63,513 nucleotides of DNA from Bacteroidales bacterium (GCA_014800535.1 JAAVFW010000008.1:1-63513), one strand, 5' to 3'. Positions 34,371 to 43,522 are shown, counted from the stretch's first letter. The notes: generated from the letters alone by a model not told the origin. Program-made: numbers and translations.

Positions 34371-34724
34371 TTAGTATGCTTCAAGATAGATGTCAACAAA
34401 GTCAGACATTCCGGAGTAATCCATATCAACTGACTCTACCGGCATTCCAAACACAGTCATGGAGTTGCGTATGGCGTTTAAGTGCCCCTGTAGGTATGAG
34501 CCATAGATGGCGATAGAATTGATTTCGCCCTCACTACCGGGATAGAAAAGCCATAGGTTGATTAGTTGTGTACCTTTACCAACTTCGATAGCATGGACAC
34601 CAGCCCGAGCGTCATAGCAATATGACCTGATGGAATAGGCAGCGTAGTTAGGATGATTTTTGAAGCCTGTCACGATGTTATTGATGCGGTGTAGGCTTTC
34701 CTGATTTAGAGATTGATAAAACAT
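34371..34724 (-). CDS. Hypothetical cytoplasmic protein
   Basis: A 117-residue protein, no signal peptide. It reads as alpha/beta with segments IRSYCYDARAGVHAIEVGKG, LINLWLFYPGSEGEINSIAI and a C-terminal GMSDFVDIYLEAY. Family not recognised. It is the first gene of the operon leading into the VWA gene; the promoter motif at 34758-34786 ends 34 bp before its ATG. Confidence 0.65.
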   Translation of the reverse strand: MFYQSLNQESLHRINNIVTGFKNHPNYAAYSIRSYCYDARAGVHAIEVGKGTQLINLWLFYPGSEGEINSIAIYGSYLQGHLNAIRNSMTVFGMPVESVDMDYSGMSDFVDIYLEAY

Positions 34725-34757
34725 ATCTTAAATTGGGGATTTAAGTTCTTTGTATAT

Positions 34758-34786
34758 GATTATACCTAAGGGAGTATAAGGTAAAT
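34758..34786 (-). promoter_or_regulatory. ECF-like promoter motif
   Basis: Minus strand ATTTACC, 13 nt, GGTATAATC, ending 34 bp before the start at 34724 and beginning immediately after the stop of the preceding lipoprotein gene. Confidence 0.6.
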
Positions 34787-35110
34787 TCAATTTGCATCTC
34801 GCCAAACGCCACGTGTTCCCGAGAGCTGATAATTACGCCTTTCGATAGCTTGTTCAAAGGAATATTGCGCGTTGCTATATCTACGCATTTCATCTTCGCT
34901 CATCTTCCGGTCACCTCCAATACCTTTGGCTCCATTGATTAAGTCGTTGCGAACATCAATCGTAATTTGAGAGAGTTCCTCAACAGATTGTGCTTTTTCT
35001 GCTCGTTCGATACCATGCTGGTAGGTGCGCTCAATATCAGATATAGAGTCTGCGCACGAAGCAAGTAACAACGTAATGAAAGCGACAAGTGATACAAGAT
35101 GATTTCTCAT
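34787..35110 (-). CDS. Small lipoprotein
   Basis: 107 residues from MRNHLVSLVAFITLLLASCA; the lipobox LLASC (Cys about 19) predicts a lipid-anchored protein. An ATG 27 bp upstream would add hydrophilic residues. The mature part is helical and charged (SDIERTYQHGIERAEKAQSV, MSEDEMRRYSNAQYSFEQAI). No family recognised. It is the last gene of the five-gene unit 37335-34787, 10 bp after its neighbour. Confidence 0.72.
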   Translation of the reverse strand: MRNHLVSLVAFITLLLASCADSISDIERTYQHGIERAEKAQSVEELSQITIDVRNDLINGAKGIGGDRKMSEDEMRRYSNAQYSFEQAIERRNYQLSGTRGVWRDAN

Positions 35111-35120
35111 GATAATTGAT

Positions 35121-35633
35121 TTACTTGTGTGAGACATTGAAGAGAACGAAGTCGAAATGACTGCCTTTGAATGGTGAGAGGTCGGCTGTGTTGAAGATGT
35201 AATTGGGATATAACTCCACGATAGTTCGAGTTACACGAGGATAAATCTCTCGGATTTCTTCATCGGATAATCCATCGGCTTCGAGGAGAAGACTGAAACA
35301 GTCCATATAGATAAGGAGGTCTCCGAAAATGAGGCGTCTGCATCGGGCGAGATGATCCATTATTACAGCCATAAGTCCGGCAATGTGAGTGTCAAGCCTT
35401 GTTTCATTTGCTCCGGCTGCACCCATAGCGATGACTTGTTTCTGACAGTCTGTGATAAACTCGCCAATTACCTCTCCATTTACAATTTCTGCGAAGCTGA
35501 TACCTCCGGTCAGTAGGTCTTGGGGACAGTATTTGTTGGTATATACTCTTCCATTTTCGACCGGAGCCTTAACGATAAGGTCTTTGGTTTTACCCTGAAT
35601 GTTGCCTGTAAAGCAGAAATTTCGTATTTCCAT
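35121..35633 (-). CDS. Hypothetical protein, paralogue of the gene at 37471
   Basis: A 170-residue protein without export signal. It shares a clear pattern with the 157-residue protein at 37471-37944: CPQDLLTG versus CPTELLSG, IAGLMAVIMDHLARCR versus IGGLMAVVMDHLSRNK, FGDLLIYMDCFSLLLEADGL versus FGDLLMYVDCFSLLLKSGGF, and YPRVTRTIVELYPNYI versus YPRITHTILELYPDYI. Family not known to me. It lies in the operon of the zinc-ribbon and YbjN-like genes, whereas its paralogue has its own promoter motif. Confidence 0.72.
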   Translation of the reverse strand: MEIRNFCFTGNIQGKTKDLIVKAPVENGRVYTNKYCPQDLLTGGISFAEIVNGEVIGEFITDCQKQVIAMGAAGANETRLDTHIAGLMAVIMDHLARCRRLIFGDLLIYMDCFSLLLEADGLSDEEIREIYPRVTRTIVELYPNYIFNTADLSPFKGSHFDFVLFNVSHK

Positions 35634-35634
35634 A

Positions 35635-36405
35635 TCAGAATTTGTTATTATTTGTCTTTAGATTTTGCGATATTGCGATTGTATCTTTTATTCCGAAATA
35701 GATTGCAAGCGAACCATAGAGAAAAAACATTCCGGCGTATGCTCCAGCTTCAAGAGAAGATGAGTTGAGCATTATGAGTATAGCAGAAATAATGTAATAG
35801 AATCCGAGCACAGCTGCAATGACCGCGATAATGATGGAGATTATCTGAAACACCTTGAAGTGACGCGGACGCGGAGGAAACATATCACTATATGAAACTG
35901 CCTGTCGCGCTTCATAATAAGATTCATAGTCAAGATGGTATGTTTCATTGGCAATATCCATACACTGTTCTGCAGTCGGATTCTCTTTAAGCGAAGATTT
36001 TGCCTTCATTAGCTTTACGATTCTGTCGATGGTTCCAAAGGTAAAGACACCGAATATAATAAGAGCAATCCAATCATTAATTCCTGCGATAAACACGGCA
36101 ATACCGATTACTACGGTTGTCACTACAAAATATATTGCGGTTACAAGTTCGATGCTTGATTCACGCATTAATCGCTTTCGGAATGATGCCACATTACCGG
36201 TATATACATCTTCAAGAATTGGAGCAATCTGAGATACTCGTTCATAAGTGAGCGTCTGTGGCATAAGTTGGTTAAGCAGCCATGATAAGCCCCATACAAC
36301 GGCACACGCCACGATGAAAGCATTATTATTGATTAAATCATTGTTGAAAAGTCCGAGGATAGGATAAATCAGAATCCAAAGGACAAAATAGAAACTCGTT
36401 TTCAT
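35635..36405 (-). CDS. Multi-pass membrane protein
   Basis: A 256-residue protein with about six hydrophobic helices: FVLWILIYPILGLFN, AFIVACAVVWGLSWLL, AIYFVVTTVVIGIAVFIAG, WIALIIFGVFTFG, IISIIIAVIAAVLGFYYIIS, and AYAGMFFLYGSLAIYFGI. A cytoplasmic loop has helical residues (CMDIANETYHLDYESYYEAR). There is no recognised family. It starts 2 bp after the YbjN-like gene stop and ends 1 bp before the next gene, so it is tightly operonic. Confidence 0.7.
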   Translation of the reverse strand: MKTSFYFVLWILIYPILGLFNNDLINNNAFIVACAVVWGLSWLLNQLMPQTLTYERVSQIAPILEDVYTGNVASFRKRLMRESSIELVTAIYFVVTTVVIGIAVFIAGINDWIALIIFGVFTFGTIDRIVKLMKAKSSLKENPTAEQCMDIANETYHLDYESYYEARQAVSYSDMFPPRPRHFKVFQIISIIIAVIAAVLGFYYIISAILIMLNSSSLEAGAYAGMFFLYGSLAIYFGIKDTIAISQNLKTNNNKF

Positions 36406-36407
36406 GA

Positions 36408-37061
36408 TTATTCTTCTTGTATGTTATTCTGTTGTGTCGTATTGAAACCCACAGGACGACGATTGCGTTGCATCTCCATCTGTTGAGTATTGATTTGTTG
36501 AAAGTTACTACGTACTTGTTCTTTTGCATCAAAGAACGAATCAAGAACAGCCTTAACGAAAGGAACATTGTCAGGACATGCGGGATGAAGCATAATATCT
36601 CTTCTGCTATGAAAACTAATGACTCCATCCTTATCCGGTTTTGTCATTACTACTGTCGGCCCAAAATTGAAATTGGTAGCATTGACTGCCTCACGAATAT
36701 TCGGCAAATCCGGCTCATCCGCCTCGATACATGCCCACCCCGGATCCCATACACGTGCATACATTCCTCCGAACTCCATGTAGAAGTTCTCTCCTTGATA
36801 CTGAACCGAGATAGTTCCATCGTCATTTGCTGTTGGCTGACAACCCAATTGATTTAGAGTATTAAACATCAGTCCTTGAGTATCAGGGTTGGGTGTATCA
36901 TTATCCTGTTTCATTTCTTCGTTGTTTTGATTATTGTACATGTCAGCCACAACCTCATCATAATGATGGTTTACAGATTCTTCCTCACTCCTCTTATTTA
37001 ATCTATTAGCCAAGAATCCAAGGAAGAAAACCGCGCCTATAATTGGAAATATTGATTCCAT
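36408..37061 (-). CDS. Membrane-anchored YbjN-like protein
   Basis: A 217-residue protein. The N-terminal helix MESIFPIIGAVFFLGFLANR anchors it; after a linker, residues about 62-175 resemble the YbjN/type III secretion chaperone-like fold (MFNTLNQLGCQPTANDDGTI, SVQYQGENFYMEFGGMYARV, and FVKAVLDSFFDAKEQV). YbjN-type domains are binding modules; the partner is unknown. A truncated duplicate with a frameshift is at 30239-30551. It lies 2 bp upstream of the membrane-protein gene. Confidence 0.68.
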   Translation of the reverse strand: MESIFPIIGAVFFLGFLANRLNKRSEEESVNHHYDEVVADMYNNQNNEEMKQDNDTPNPDTQGLMFNTLNQLGCQPTANDDGTISVQYQGENFYMEFGGMYARVWDPGWACIEADEPDLPNIREAVNATNFNFGPTVVMTKPDKDGVISFHSRRDIMLHPACPDNVPFVKAVLDSFFDAKEQVRSNFQQINTQQMEMQRNRRPVGFNTTQQNNIQEE

Positions 37062-37071
37062 CTTCCTACTA

Positions 37072-37335
37072 TTAGTATTTCTTGACTTCCTTCACATTAC
37101 CGGTTACTCCAAGGCGAACCTTAAATGCTTCATGGCACTCTGAGCAACAGTATTGATGCCAGGTGCGTCCATATCCAAGATTTGCACCGAGGGCTCCGGG
37201 AACTCCGGTCACCATTTGGAGAAGTGCGCCACCAACAACGGCTCCAGTCTTGGCGAGGACATCACTCACCTTGCCATTTGTTGTTTTTGATGTTTGATAG
37301 CTGCCACAATAGGGGCATTTTACGAGAGTTGCCAT
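37072..37335 (-). CDS. Zinc-ribbon protein with central Gly-rich helix
   Basis: 87 residues from MATLVKCPYCGSYQT. One CPYC pair is at the N-terminus and a second, CCSEC, is near residue 70 (HQYCCSECHEAF), together a four-Cys zinc ribbon interrupted by a Gly/Ala/Val-rich segment (TGAVVGGALLQMVTGVPGAL) that may insert in or lie on the membrane. It is the first gene of a five-gene operon; an ECF-like promoter motif ends 30 bp upstream of the chosen start. The upstream ATG three codons earlier is less suited to the motif spacing. Confidence 0.75.
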   Translation of the reverse strand: MATLVKCPYCGSYQTSKTTNGKVSDVLAKTGAVVGGALLQMVTGVPGALGANLGYGRTWHQYCCSECHEAFKVRLGVTGNVKEVKKY

Positions 37336-37364
37336 AATTATCAAATTTTATAAGTTTTACATCT

Positions 37365-37393
37365 AATAATACCAGTAGGCAGAAAAGGTAAAC
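37365..37393 (-). promoter_or_regulatory. ECF-like promoter motif
   Basis: Minus strand GTTTACC, 13 nt, GGTATTATT, 30 bp before the zinc-ribbon gene that heads the five-gene operon. The best match among the copies. Confidence 0.65.
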
Positions 37394-37470
37394 GCTACTT
37401 CAATTTTTCTTCAATCTCGTTTTTCAGAGAAATTAGTACTTCTGGAAGTTTTGAAATGAAGTCGTCTGAT

Positions 37471-37944
37471 TTATTCCTTTTTTGCGAAAACGTCCGGCAC
37501 GTTAGAAATGTAGTCCGGATAAAGTTCCAATATTGTGTGAGTTATTCGAGGATACATATTACGTATCTCATCGCTATCAAACCCTCCGGACTTGAGTAGA
37601 AGACTGAAACAGTCAACATACATCAAAAGATCTCCGAAGGAAATAAGTTTGTTGCGGCTGAGGTGATCCATTACAACAGCCATCAGTCCACCTATATGCC
37701 GGTCAAGGTCGGTGTCAGCTTCCTTTATTTTAGACATAGCGTGGAGTTGCATACGGCAGTCTGCCATAAACTTGTCAAGAGATTCCCCTCTTATGGCTGC
37801 CATAAGGTCAACGGCACCTGATAATAATTCCGTCGGACAAAATTCACTTGTAGCAACTACCCCATCCTGATACGGAACCTCCACAACATAGGTATGAGGC
37901 TTTCCAAGTATTTCAGTATCGAAGTTTAGTTTGAGTTTTTCCAT
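37471..37944 (-). CDS. Hypothetical protein, paralogue of the gene at 35121
   Basis: A 157-residue cytoplasmic protein. The conserved core shared with its paralogue is the Asp/His-containing GLMAVVMDHLSR helix and FGDLLMYVDCFSLLL. The N-terminus differs (KLNFDTEILGKPHTYVVEVP). No family recognised. It stands alone between the zinc-ribbon operon and the caspase operon with its own ECF-like motif 25 bp upstream, so it is transcribed separately although it lies just downstream of the caspase gene. Confidence 0.7.
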   Translation of the reverse strand: MEKLKLNFDTEILGKPHTYVVEVPYQDGVVATSEFCPTELLSGAVDLMAAIRGESLDKFMADCRMQLHAMSKIKEADTDLDRHIGGLMAVVMDHLSRNKLISFGDLLMYVDCFSLLLKSGGFDSDEIRNMYPRITHTILELYPDYISNVPDVFAKKE

Positions 37945-37968
37945 ACATGTATTGTTTAACTTTACGAT

Positions 37969-37999
37969 GAGAAATACCTCGAAAGACGTAATGGTAAAC
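37969..37999 (-). promoter_or_regulatory. ECF-like promoter motif
   Basis: Minus strand GTTTACC, 14 nt, GGTATTTCTC, 25 bp before the gene at 37944. The -10-like box is one base away from the others. It lies just beyond the caspase stop. Confidence 0.5.
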
Positions 38000-38003
38000 A
38001 GAA

Positions 38004-38876
38004 TTATGGAAAAATCTTGATTGACGGGTGCTGAATACTTTGGAAAATGCCTCGATTTATATAGGACTTTTCGCTAAAGCACCTCCGCCACCGGCTGAAG
38101 TCGGCATTGCTTTTAAGAAGTATTGAAATATAATACGAAAGTGAGCCATACATTCTTCCACTTGGAGCTTTATACTCAAAGTTGCGCTCATTATCCTGAC
38201 ATGCTGTAACAACTGTGAGAATCGCACCTTTAGTAAATCCTTTTGGAGATTTGACGGTTATCCTCCCCGGAGGAGTGAACGCATAATTAGTTCCACGAAC
38301 ATATCTGATAAGTTCGGGATCAATATCTGTCATTTCATCCTTCTGAATACCTTTACTGAAACAAGCATCTACGGCTACGAAAAGCTCACCATCTGCTCCC
38401 AACTTCCGTTTAACAGCATCAAGCAACGGACACAATTCATCATCAATCAGATGATATTGACCTGAATAAGTGCCATTCATCTTACGACTGTCTCTGCACG
38501 CATCGTATGGAATGATAGACTCATCATATTTTTTCAATACGCCCTCATCATTATTGTCATCACGAATAGGTTGCCCATGACCGGAAAAATGGAAATACAC
38601 TTTATCCCCTTCCTGACACCTCTTTGCAAGTAGAGTCAGTTCTTTTACAATTCTTGCTTTTGTTGCCTTCTCGTTTGTCAAAGTAACAATATCATCAAAT
38701 CCTCTCTTCTTGAGCAAGGGTAATAGTAACGCCACGTCGTTATCACCATGTATGACACTCCAACCTGTTTTCATCCGGTCGTACATACCAATACCTACAA
38801 GCAACGCACGATTAGTTGCCAGCCCCGTAAGAACCGAGACTGACAACAAAAAAATCATTAAAAGTCGTTTAATCAC
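38004..38876 (-). CDS. Exported caspase-family (C14) peptidase
   Basis: A 290-residue protein. It has a signal peptide (MIKRLLMIFLLSVSVLTGLA), then the caspase p20-like fold: RALLVGIGMYDRM (beta 1), DKVYFHFSGHGQPI with catalytic His (about 102) and LFVAVDACFSKG with catalytic Cys (about 168). Both catalytic residues are intact. Length covers one caspase domain only. Metacaspase-like proteins cleave after Arg/Lys or Asp; the specificity here is unknown. It is the last gene of the CHAT-sigma-antisigma-caspase operon, 2 bp after the antisigma-like gene. Confidence 0.85.
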   Translation of the reverse strand: MIKRLLMIFLLSVSVLTGLATNRALLVGIGMYDRMKTGWSVIHGDNDVALLLPLLKKRGFDDIVTLTNEKATKARIVKELTLLAKRCQEGDKVYFHFSGHGQPIRDDNNDEGVLKKYDESIIPYDACRDSRKMNGTYSGQYHLIDDELCPLLDAVKRKLGADGELFVAVDACFSKGIQKDEMTDIDPELIRYVRGTNYAFTPPGRITVKSPKGFTKGAILTVVTACQDNERNFEYKAPSGRMYGSLSYYISILLKSNADFSRWRRCFSEKSYINRGIFQSIQHPSIKIFP

Positions 38877-38878
38877 TA

Positions 38879-39556
38879 TTATAATTGATTTAGAATCTTA
38901 TGACACTGAGCAACAAACTCTTCATCATCAGCAAAGCGAATTGACATCGCTGTCAACATCTCTTTAGCCTTCTTTCGGTCGTGAATCTTCAAATAAGCCA
39001 TTGCAAGACGCATCCCGGCATCTTCTTGAGCTTGTATGTCATCTGTCGGTGCCATTTGATAAGCCTTTTCAAGAGATGGAATATCGCTCGAAGTTATGGA
39101 CTCCCACCCCCTAGTTATTGTCTTCCCCCCCCTGTTTGAATCAGGGATATAGTAATATGCCACGATTGTGTTGTCAAGTCGGTTCAGGCCTTCCTGATGC
39201 ACTTTGAAAACTGAGAATATACCTATAATGAGAATCGCCGCAATAGAAGCAACCCATGCCATTCGCTCACGTAGATAGTTCAAACGCATGATACGCGGTT
39301 TGGAACTACGCCCTATTATCCTCAGAAGTTCTTCTTTGGTTAAATGCTTAATTGCATGACCGAACTCAATATTATCCTGTTCCGCCTCCTGACATACTCC
39401 TTTTAGTGTGAAAAGATATATTCGGAAATCTGTAGCAAAACTTCTATCAGAGTGTAATTTCTCTTCAAAAGACTGCCTTTCCTCCTCACTCAGGCTGTCA
39501 TCGACATATCGGTCAAACAGTTCTATATAATCTTTATTTTCTTCTTTATCTTCCAT
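38879..39556 (-). CDS. Anti-sigma-like single-pass membrane protein
   Basis: A 225-residue protein. The cytoplasmic N-terminus begins with an anti-sigma-like helix pair (LFDRYVDDSLSEEERQSFEE, about 12-31). A transmembrane helix follows (MAWVASIAAILIIGIFSVFK, about 107-126), then an outward helical domain with TPR-like repeats (DAGMRLAMAYLKIHDRKKAK). No zinc motif (HxxxCxxC) is visible. The gene overlaps the sigma-factor gene by 11 bp. It most likely holds the sigma factor at the membrane and receives a periplasmic signal, by analogy with other ECF/anti-sigma pairs. Confidence 0.68.
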   Translation of the reverse strand: MEDKEENKDYIELFDRYVDDSLSEEERQSFEEKLHSDRSFATDFRIYLFTLKGVCQEAEQDNIEFGHAIKHLTKEELLRIIGRSSKPRIMRLNYLRERMAWVASIAAILIIGIFSVFKVHQEGLNRLDNTIVAYYYIPDSNRGGKTITRGWESITSSDIPSLEKAYQMAPTDDIQAQEDAGMRLAMAYLKIHDRKKAKEMLTAMSIRFADDEEFVAQCHKILNQL

Positions 39557-40205
39557 TTCGTATCATCCTTTCAGGTTTTTCATCTATAATACCGGCATTA
39601 TATAGAGCGAGTTTAACTCTATAAATCAAGTCACGCATACAGAGCCATCTTCGAGCTCTAACCGCCTTGGCATTAACCGCAAGTGATTTGCCATTATCTC
39701 GATACGGAGCAACTTCTTCAGCGATTTCAGCATCAGACATACCACTGAAATAAGTCTTACGAATTATTGACGCACAGGGTTCAGGGGTATGATTCAGTTC
39801 ATCACCCAAAAGGGCTTGTGCATCCGGGTCATTATATAGTCCGGGGTCACCTTCCTGTGTAGGCAAGGCTTTAAGTATATCATTAATCTTTTGAGCCCTT
39901 GCCGATAGTTTCTCACCGTCCTCCGGATCAGTTTCATTTAGGGAATCATGCCTTCCGATCATCCGGTATTTCTTGCTTGCCATATTAAGACCGACACGAA
40001 TGATATAATTTCTCCAGTCCCAATTGGTTCCAATGCGGCCCTCCTCGATGTTCTGATGAATTGCAATGAAAACATCTTGATAGATATTCTCAACATCGGC
40101 AAGACGCATGTTGCTATTCTTATATTTATCCATAAGAATGTCAGTGAAGCTGCCTCGCAACCTCATATACCATTTCTGCACGATTTTTTCGTAAGTTTCT
40201 TCCAT
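39546..40205 (-). CDS. ECF-type RNA polymerase sigma factor
   Basis: A 219-residue protein. Region 2 is recognised from DVENIYQDVFIAIHQNIEEG (about 36-55) and NWDWRNYIIRVGLNMASKKY; region 4 from PEPCASIIRKTYFSGMSDAE then IAEEVAPYR and AVRARRWLCMRDLI. Region 3 is missing, as in ECF sigma factors; the linker is longer than usual. It is the second gene of the operon, 14 bp after CHAT and overlapping the anti-sigma-like gene. The recurrent GTTTACC/GGTATTATC motif in this island is a candidate target. Confidence 0.78.
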   Translation of the reverse strand: MEETYEKIVQKWYMRLRGSFTDILMDKYKNSNMRLADVENIYQDVFIAIHQNIEEGRIGTNWDWRNYIIRVGLNMASKKYRMIGRHDSLNETDPEDGEKLSARAQKINDILKALPTQEGDPGLYNDPDAQALLGDELNHTPEPCASIIRKTYFSGMSDAEIAEEVAPYRDNGKSLAVNAKAVRARRWLCMRDLIYRVKLALYNAGIIDEKPERMIRNGR

Positions 40206-40219
40206 TATGATGTTTATGA

Positions 40220-43200
40220 TTATTCAATCAATATAAACGATGACCATATTTCAGGGTTGTCAGGAAGTTCATGTCGCAACCTTCTCTGAGCACTCTGAAA
40301 TGAATCATATATGTTATTACCCTGAGCTGCTTGTTCGTAAAACACATCCATAAACTGAGCGGTCCAGTAATCGTTGACTTTTGCAAGAGAGCATATCAGC
40401 GATTTCGCACCGGCAATACGAAACGCGCGCTGCAGTCCCCACACACCGTCACTGTCTATTTCTCCTAAACCGGTCTCGCAAGCCGAAAGGACTGCAAGAT
40501 TGAGATTAGGGAAAGACATTATTTCTATTTCATCTGAAGTCAGTATATCATCATGTTCTTCAAAAATTCTGGGACTTTTCCATGAAATATTACCCTGACG
40601 CAGAATAAATCCGTTTACTTCCGACACACCGGCAGATAGAAAACGTCGCGCTATATGATAGTCATCGCTTGACGGATTATTAATGGCTTCATTCAAATCA
40701 GCACTACTTCTATAAAACCCATGTGTTGAAATGTGAAGTGTTGATATTGGAGTGCCGGACAAAGCCAAGATATTTGGTTCAGTTGCTTCATCGTTTAGTA
40801 ATATTCTGACGTCATAACCTTGAAGCGCATTATTAATCAGTTGCATTTCGTATTCAACATTCGGGAGGTCAATCCAATCCCCACGATCTATATTCTCACC
40901 ACATCTTATTGGTGAATTATGATCAGACACACCTACGGCAACGATACTGTTGCCCAAACCATGCGAACTCCTATCAACATCAGATAAATGGAATACCCGA
41001 TGAATAGAATATTTTTCACACATTGGAACTCCGTTTTCATCTTCTGCATATTCAATTGGCAATACGTTCAAATCCCCATCAGTCGAGAAATAGATAGTCA
41101 TATCTTCAGAAATGAAAGGGATAATATTATTCCAAATTACCTTATAGACGTTTTCTTGTGTAAGGGTTTCAGATTTTCCTAATCCCTGAAATCTTAAATT
41201 TCCATTTCCTCCTATTATGAAACATCCGATATTGCTTTCGCCCATATTTTCATATTCTACAAAATCTAACATTGTTTCATTTGAAGAAATATGTGAAAAT
41301 AACGATTCCTTACAATATCGCTTTAAATCATTTTTGAATATATCATAATGTATAAAATCACTTATTACATATCTTTCTCGTGAATCAATTGCTCTTCTTA
41401 TTGAATTAATTCTTTCAGAATCAAGGGAACCGGCAGCAAACATGAGTTCTGCTTTAAGTCCTCTAATTTTATCAATTTCAATTCGAGCTGAATCTTCTTT
41501 AAGTAAAATATTATTAATTTTACTCTGTGTGTGAAAAAGCAATCCTTTTGAAAATAGAGAATAATCTAATGCTAAGCCGACTAATTCAGGTGCAAATTGC
41601 AACGATGATATTATTTCATCTCTTCTCAAACGAATTTCTGAATCATAATTTCGACGTTCTCTATTGCTCATAAATAGCAATTTCCTTGAAGTCTCTTCAG
41701 TGAATACACTGAATACATCATGTGCCACATTAGTAATTTTCGATGAGTGTTGCTCTAAATAGAACTTTTGGAACATAAAGTCAATAAGATTTTTCTCATC
41801 AGGAAAATCACGTCTTATATCAAATAAATCTTTTTCTGCTTCCGATATTTTATTTTCCAATTTCTTCAACCGATAACCAAAACAACGGGTATTAAAGTCA
41901 GTAGGTCTATTCTTTCTATAAATATCATAAAAATAGTTTGCCTGTTCTAAATGACCCTCTTGAAGATTATAATGTAAATTATCGGCAACCGCATTAAGAT
42001 ATGCCCCGGATGTTTCTCCATGAAGCTTAGCATTTCTCAATTGCACCCCAAGATAATATCCTCTTCTAATTTCATCTCCCTCTATTTCGTCAAGTTGAGC
42101 CAAATATCTAAGTAATGTAAGCATTTGTGAGTCGCCCGGTGCATAATCCGACATGTGCATATATGCTTTCTCTAAATACTTGCGAGCTAACTTGTAGTCT
42201 TTTATCTCCATCAAATAATACCCTTTAAGCATCAAAAGCTCATTTACGAGATTCGGAGCATTAAAAATGAGCATGCCATATAATGATTCTGCTCTCTCTA
42301 AAGCTGATATGACTTTGAAACTGTTTCCTTCATTGGGGTATATCTGAGAATTTATTATATGTCTGATCAGGGACGGATAGTCAACATAATCTATGTATGT
42401 CTCTGCTTTTCTGAAATAATCAGCTGATTTAACGGGATCGGTGAATATATAAAAGACACCTAATGATTCGTAATAATTAAAAACAGCTTCAATGCTGAGC
42501 TCACTCGAAGTCAGATATTTCTCCAATTCGAGAAACGTTGTTTTAGCCAATTCAATAAATCCAGTCTGACGCAATATATTGGCGCAATTCACTCCGGTGG
42601 CGAAAAACTCATCCAGCGAGGGCGCATTGGCTTCAGCTTTCTTGAAGTACGAATAACCTGTATCGTGGTTTCCTTCAATCCAATAAAGTTCACCCAACGT
42701 ATTGCTGACACAAAATATCAGACGTTGATTCTTTCCCATCCGTTTTTCAGCTTCATGAGCAAGATGTTTGGCTTCTTTATGGTTGCCCGAACGTTGATAT
42801 TTTTGAGCAAGGGATATAAGATACTCACAAGCCGTGGAGTCCGAAACCTCGGGGGAATGTAACGCCGCCTCTTTTACAGGCAGTAATAGGCTTATAGCTT
42901 TTTCGTAGTTTTTGTTTTTTCGCTGTAAGCTTTCAGCACACTGATTGCTCCAGAAGACAAACTCTTCGGAATTTTGACCGAAGTCACGTCCTATTTCCCT
43001 TGCTGTCTGAGTATAGGCAGAATCTGCCTCCATATATTTATAAACCTTGTCATAGGCATTTGCTAAAATATACCTTACCGGAACCATGCCTGCTTCAGCA
43101 GTAGTTACATATAAGTATTCATTAAATCCGGATTTATCTATTGCATCAACGCCTTTCTCAATCAACCCGATAGCCGACATGTATGCGTTGTAATGTGCTG

Positions 43201-43456
43201 AATCTGTCAGGGCATTGCCTTCAATTTGATTTAATAGTCCATTCCCAACCACAATTGGTATTACGGCCAATTCCGGTTCTGACTTTGAACTTGCCCATCT
43301 GTTCATCTCCTCAGGATTGTCGCTTTCAAGTATGCGAAAATACTCGGTCAAAAGCTGCTCAGCATCAATACATTGAGACGTCTTATATCCGAAGACAGAC
43401 CTCGTCATCAAATGTATAATGACAAACAATAGTATTATCAGTCTAACTTTCTTCAT
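40220..43456 (-). CDS. Exported TPR-CHAT protease
   Basis: A 1078-residue protein. An N-terminal signal peptide (KKVRLIILLFVIIHLMTRSV) is followed by a long alpha-helical TPR region (about 30-600; YEKAISLLLPVKEAAL, YSYFKKAEANAPSLDEFF). A CHAT domain fills the last about 280 residues: STLHISTHGFYRSS carries the catalytic His and LNLAVLSACETGLGEIDSDG the catalytic Cys. CHAT proteases are caspase relatives, activated by their TPR parts. No transmembrane helix besides the leader, so periplasmic or surface exposed. First gene of the operon with sigma factor, anti-sigma-like protein and caspase. Confidence 0.85.
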   Translation of the reverse strand: MKKVRLIILLFVIIHLMTRSVFGYKTSQCIDAEQLLTEYFRILESDNPEEMNRWASSKSEPELAVIPIVVGNGLLNQIEGNALTDSAHYNAYMSAIGLIEKGVDAIDKSGFNEYLYVTTAEAGMVPVRYILANAYDKVYKYMEADSAYTQTAREIGRDFGQNSEEFVFWSNQCAESLQRKNKNYEKAISLLLPVKEAALHSPEVSDSTACEYLISLAQKYQRSGNHKEAKHLAHEAEKRMGKNQRLIFCVSNTLGELYWIEGNHDTGYSYFKKAEANAPSLDEFFATGVNCANILRQTGFIELAKTTFLELEKYLTSSELSIEAVFNYYESLGVFYIFTDPVKSADYFRKAETYIDYVDYPSLIRHIINSQIYPNEGNSFKVISALERAESLYGMLIFNAPNLVNELLMLKGYYLMEIKDYKLARKYLEKAYMHMSDYAPGDSQMLTLLRYLAQLDEIEGDEIRRGYYLGVQLRNAKLHGETSGAYLNAVADNLHYNLQEGHLEQANYFYDIYRKNRPTDFNTRCFGYRLKKLENKISEAEKDLFDIRRDFPDEKNLIDFMFQKFYLEQHSSKITNVAHDVFSVFTEETSRKLLFMSNRERRNYDSEIRLRRDEIISSLQFAPELVGLALDYSLFSKGLLFHTQSKINNILLKEDSARIEIDKIRGLKAELMFAAGSLDSERINSIRRAIDSRERYVISDFIHYDIFKNDLKRYCKESLFSHISSNETMLDFVEYENMGESNIGCFIIGGNGNLRFQGLGKSETLTQENVYKVIWNNIIPFISEDMTIYFSTDGDLNVLPIEYAEDENGVPMCEKYSIHRVFHLSDVDRSSHGLGNSIVAVGVSDHNSPIRCGENIDRGDWIDLPNVEYEMQLINNALQGYDVRILLNDEATEPNILALSGTPISTLHISTHGFYRSSADLNEAINNPSSDDYHIARRFLSAGVSEVNGFILRQGNISWKSPRIFEEHDDILTSDEIEIMSFPNLNLAVLSACETGLGEIDSDGVWGLQRAFRIAGAKSLICSLAKVNDYWTAQFMDVFYEQAAQGNNIYDSFQSAQRRLRHELPDNPEIWSSFILIE

Positions 43457-43522
43457 GTATCAAAGGATAACAGAATTTCGACTGCAATGATTGCTTCCTA
43501 ATATTCTCAAATCTTACTTTAA

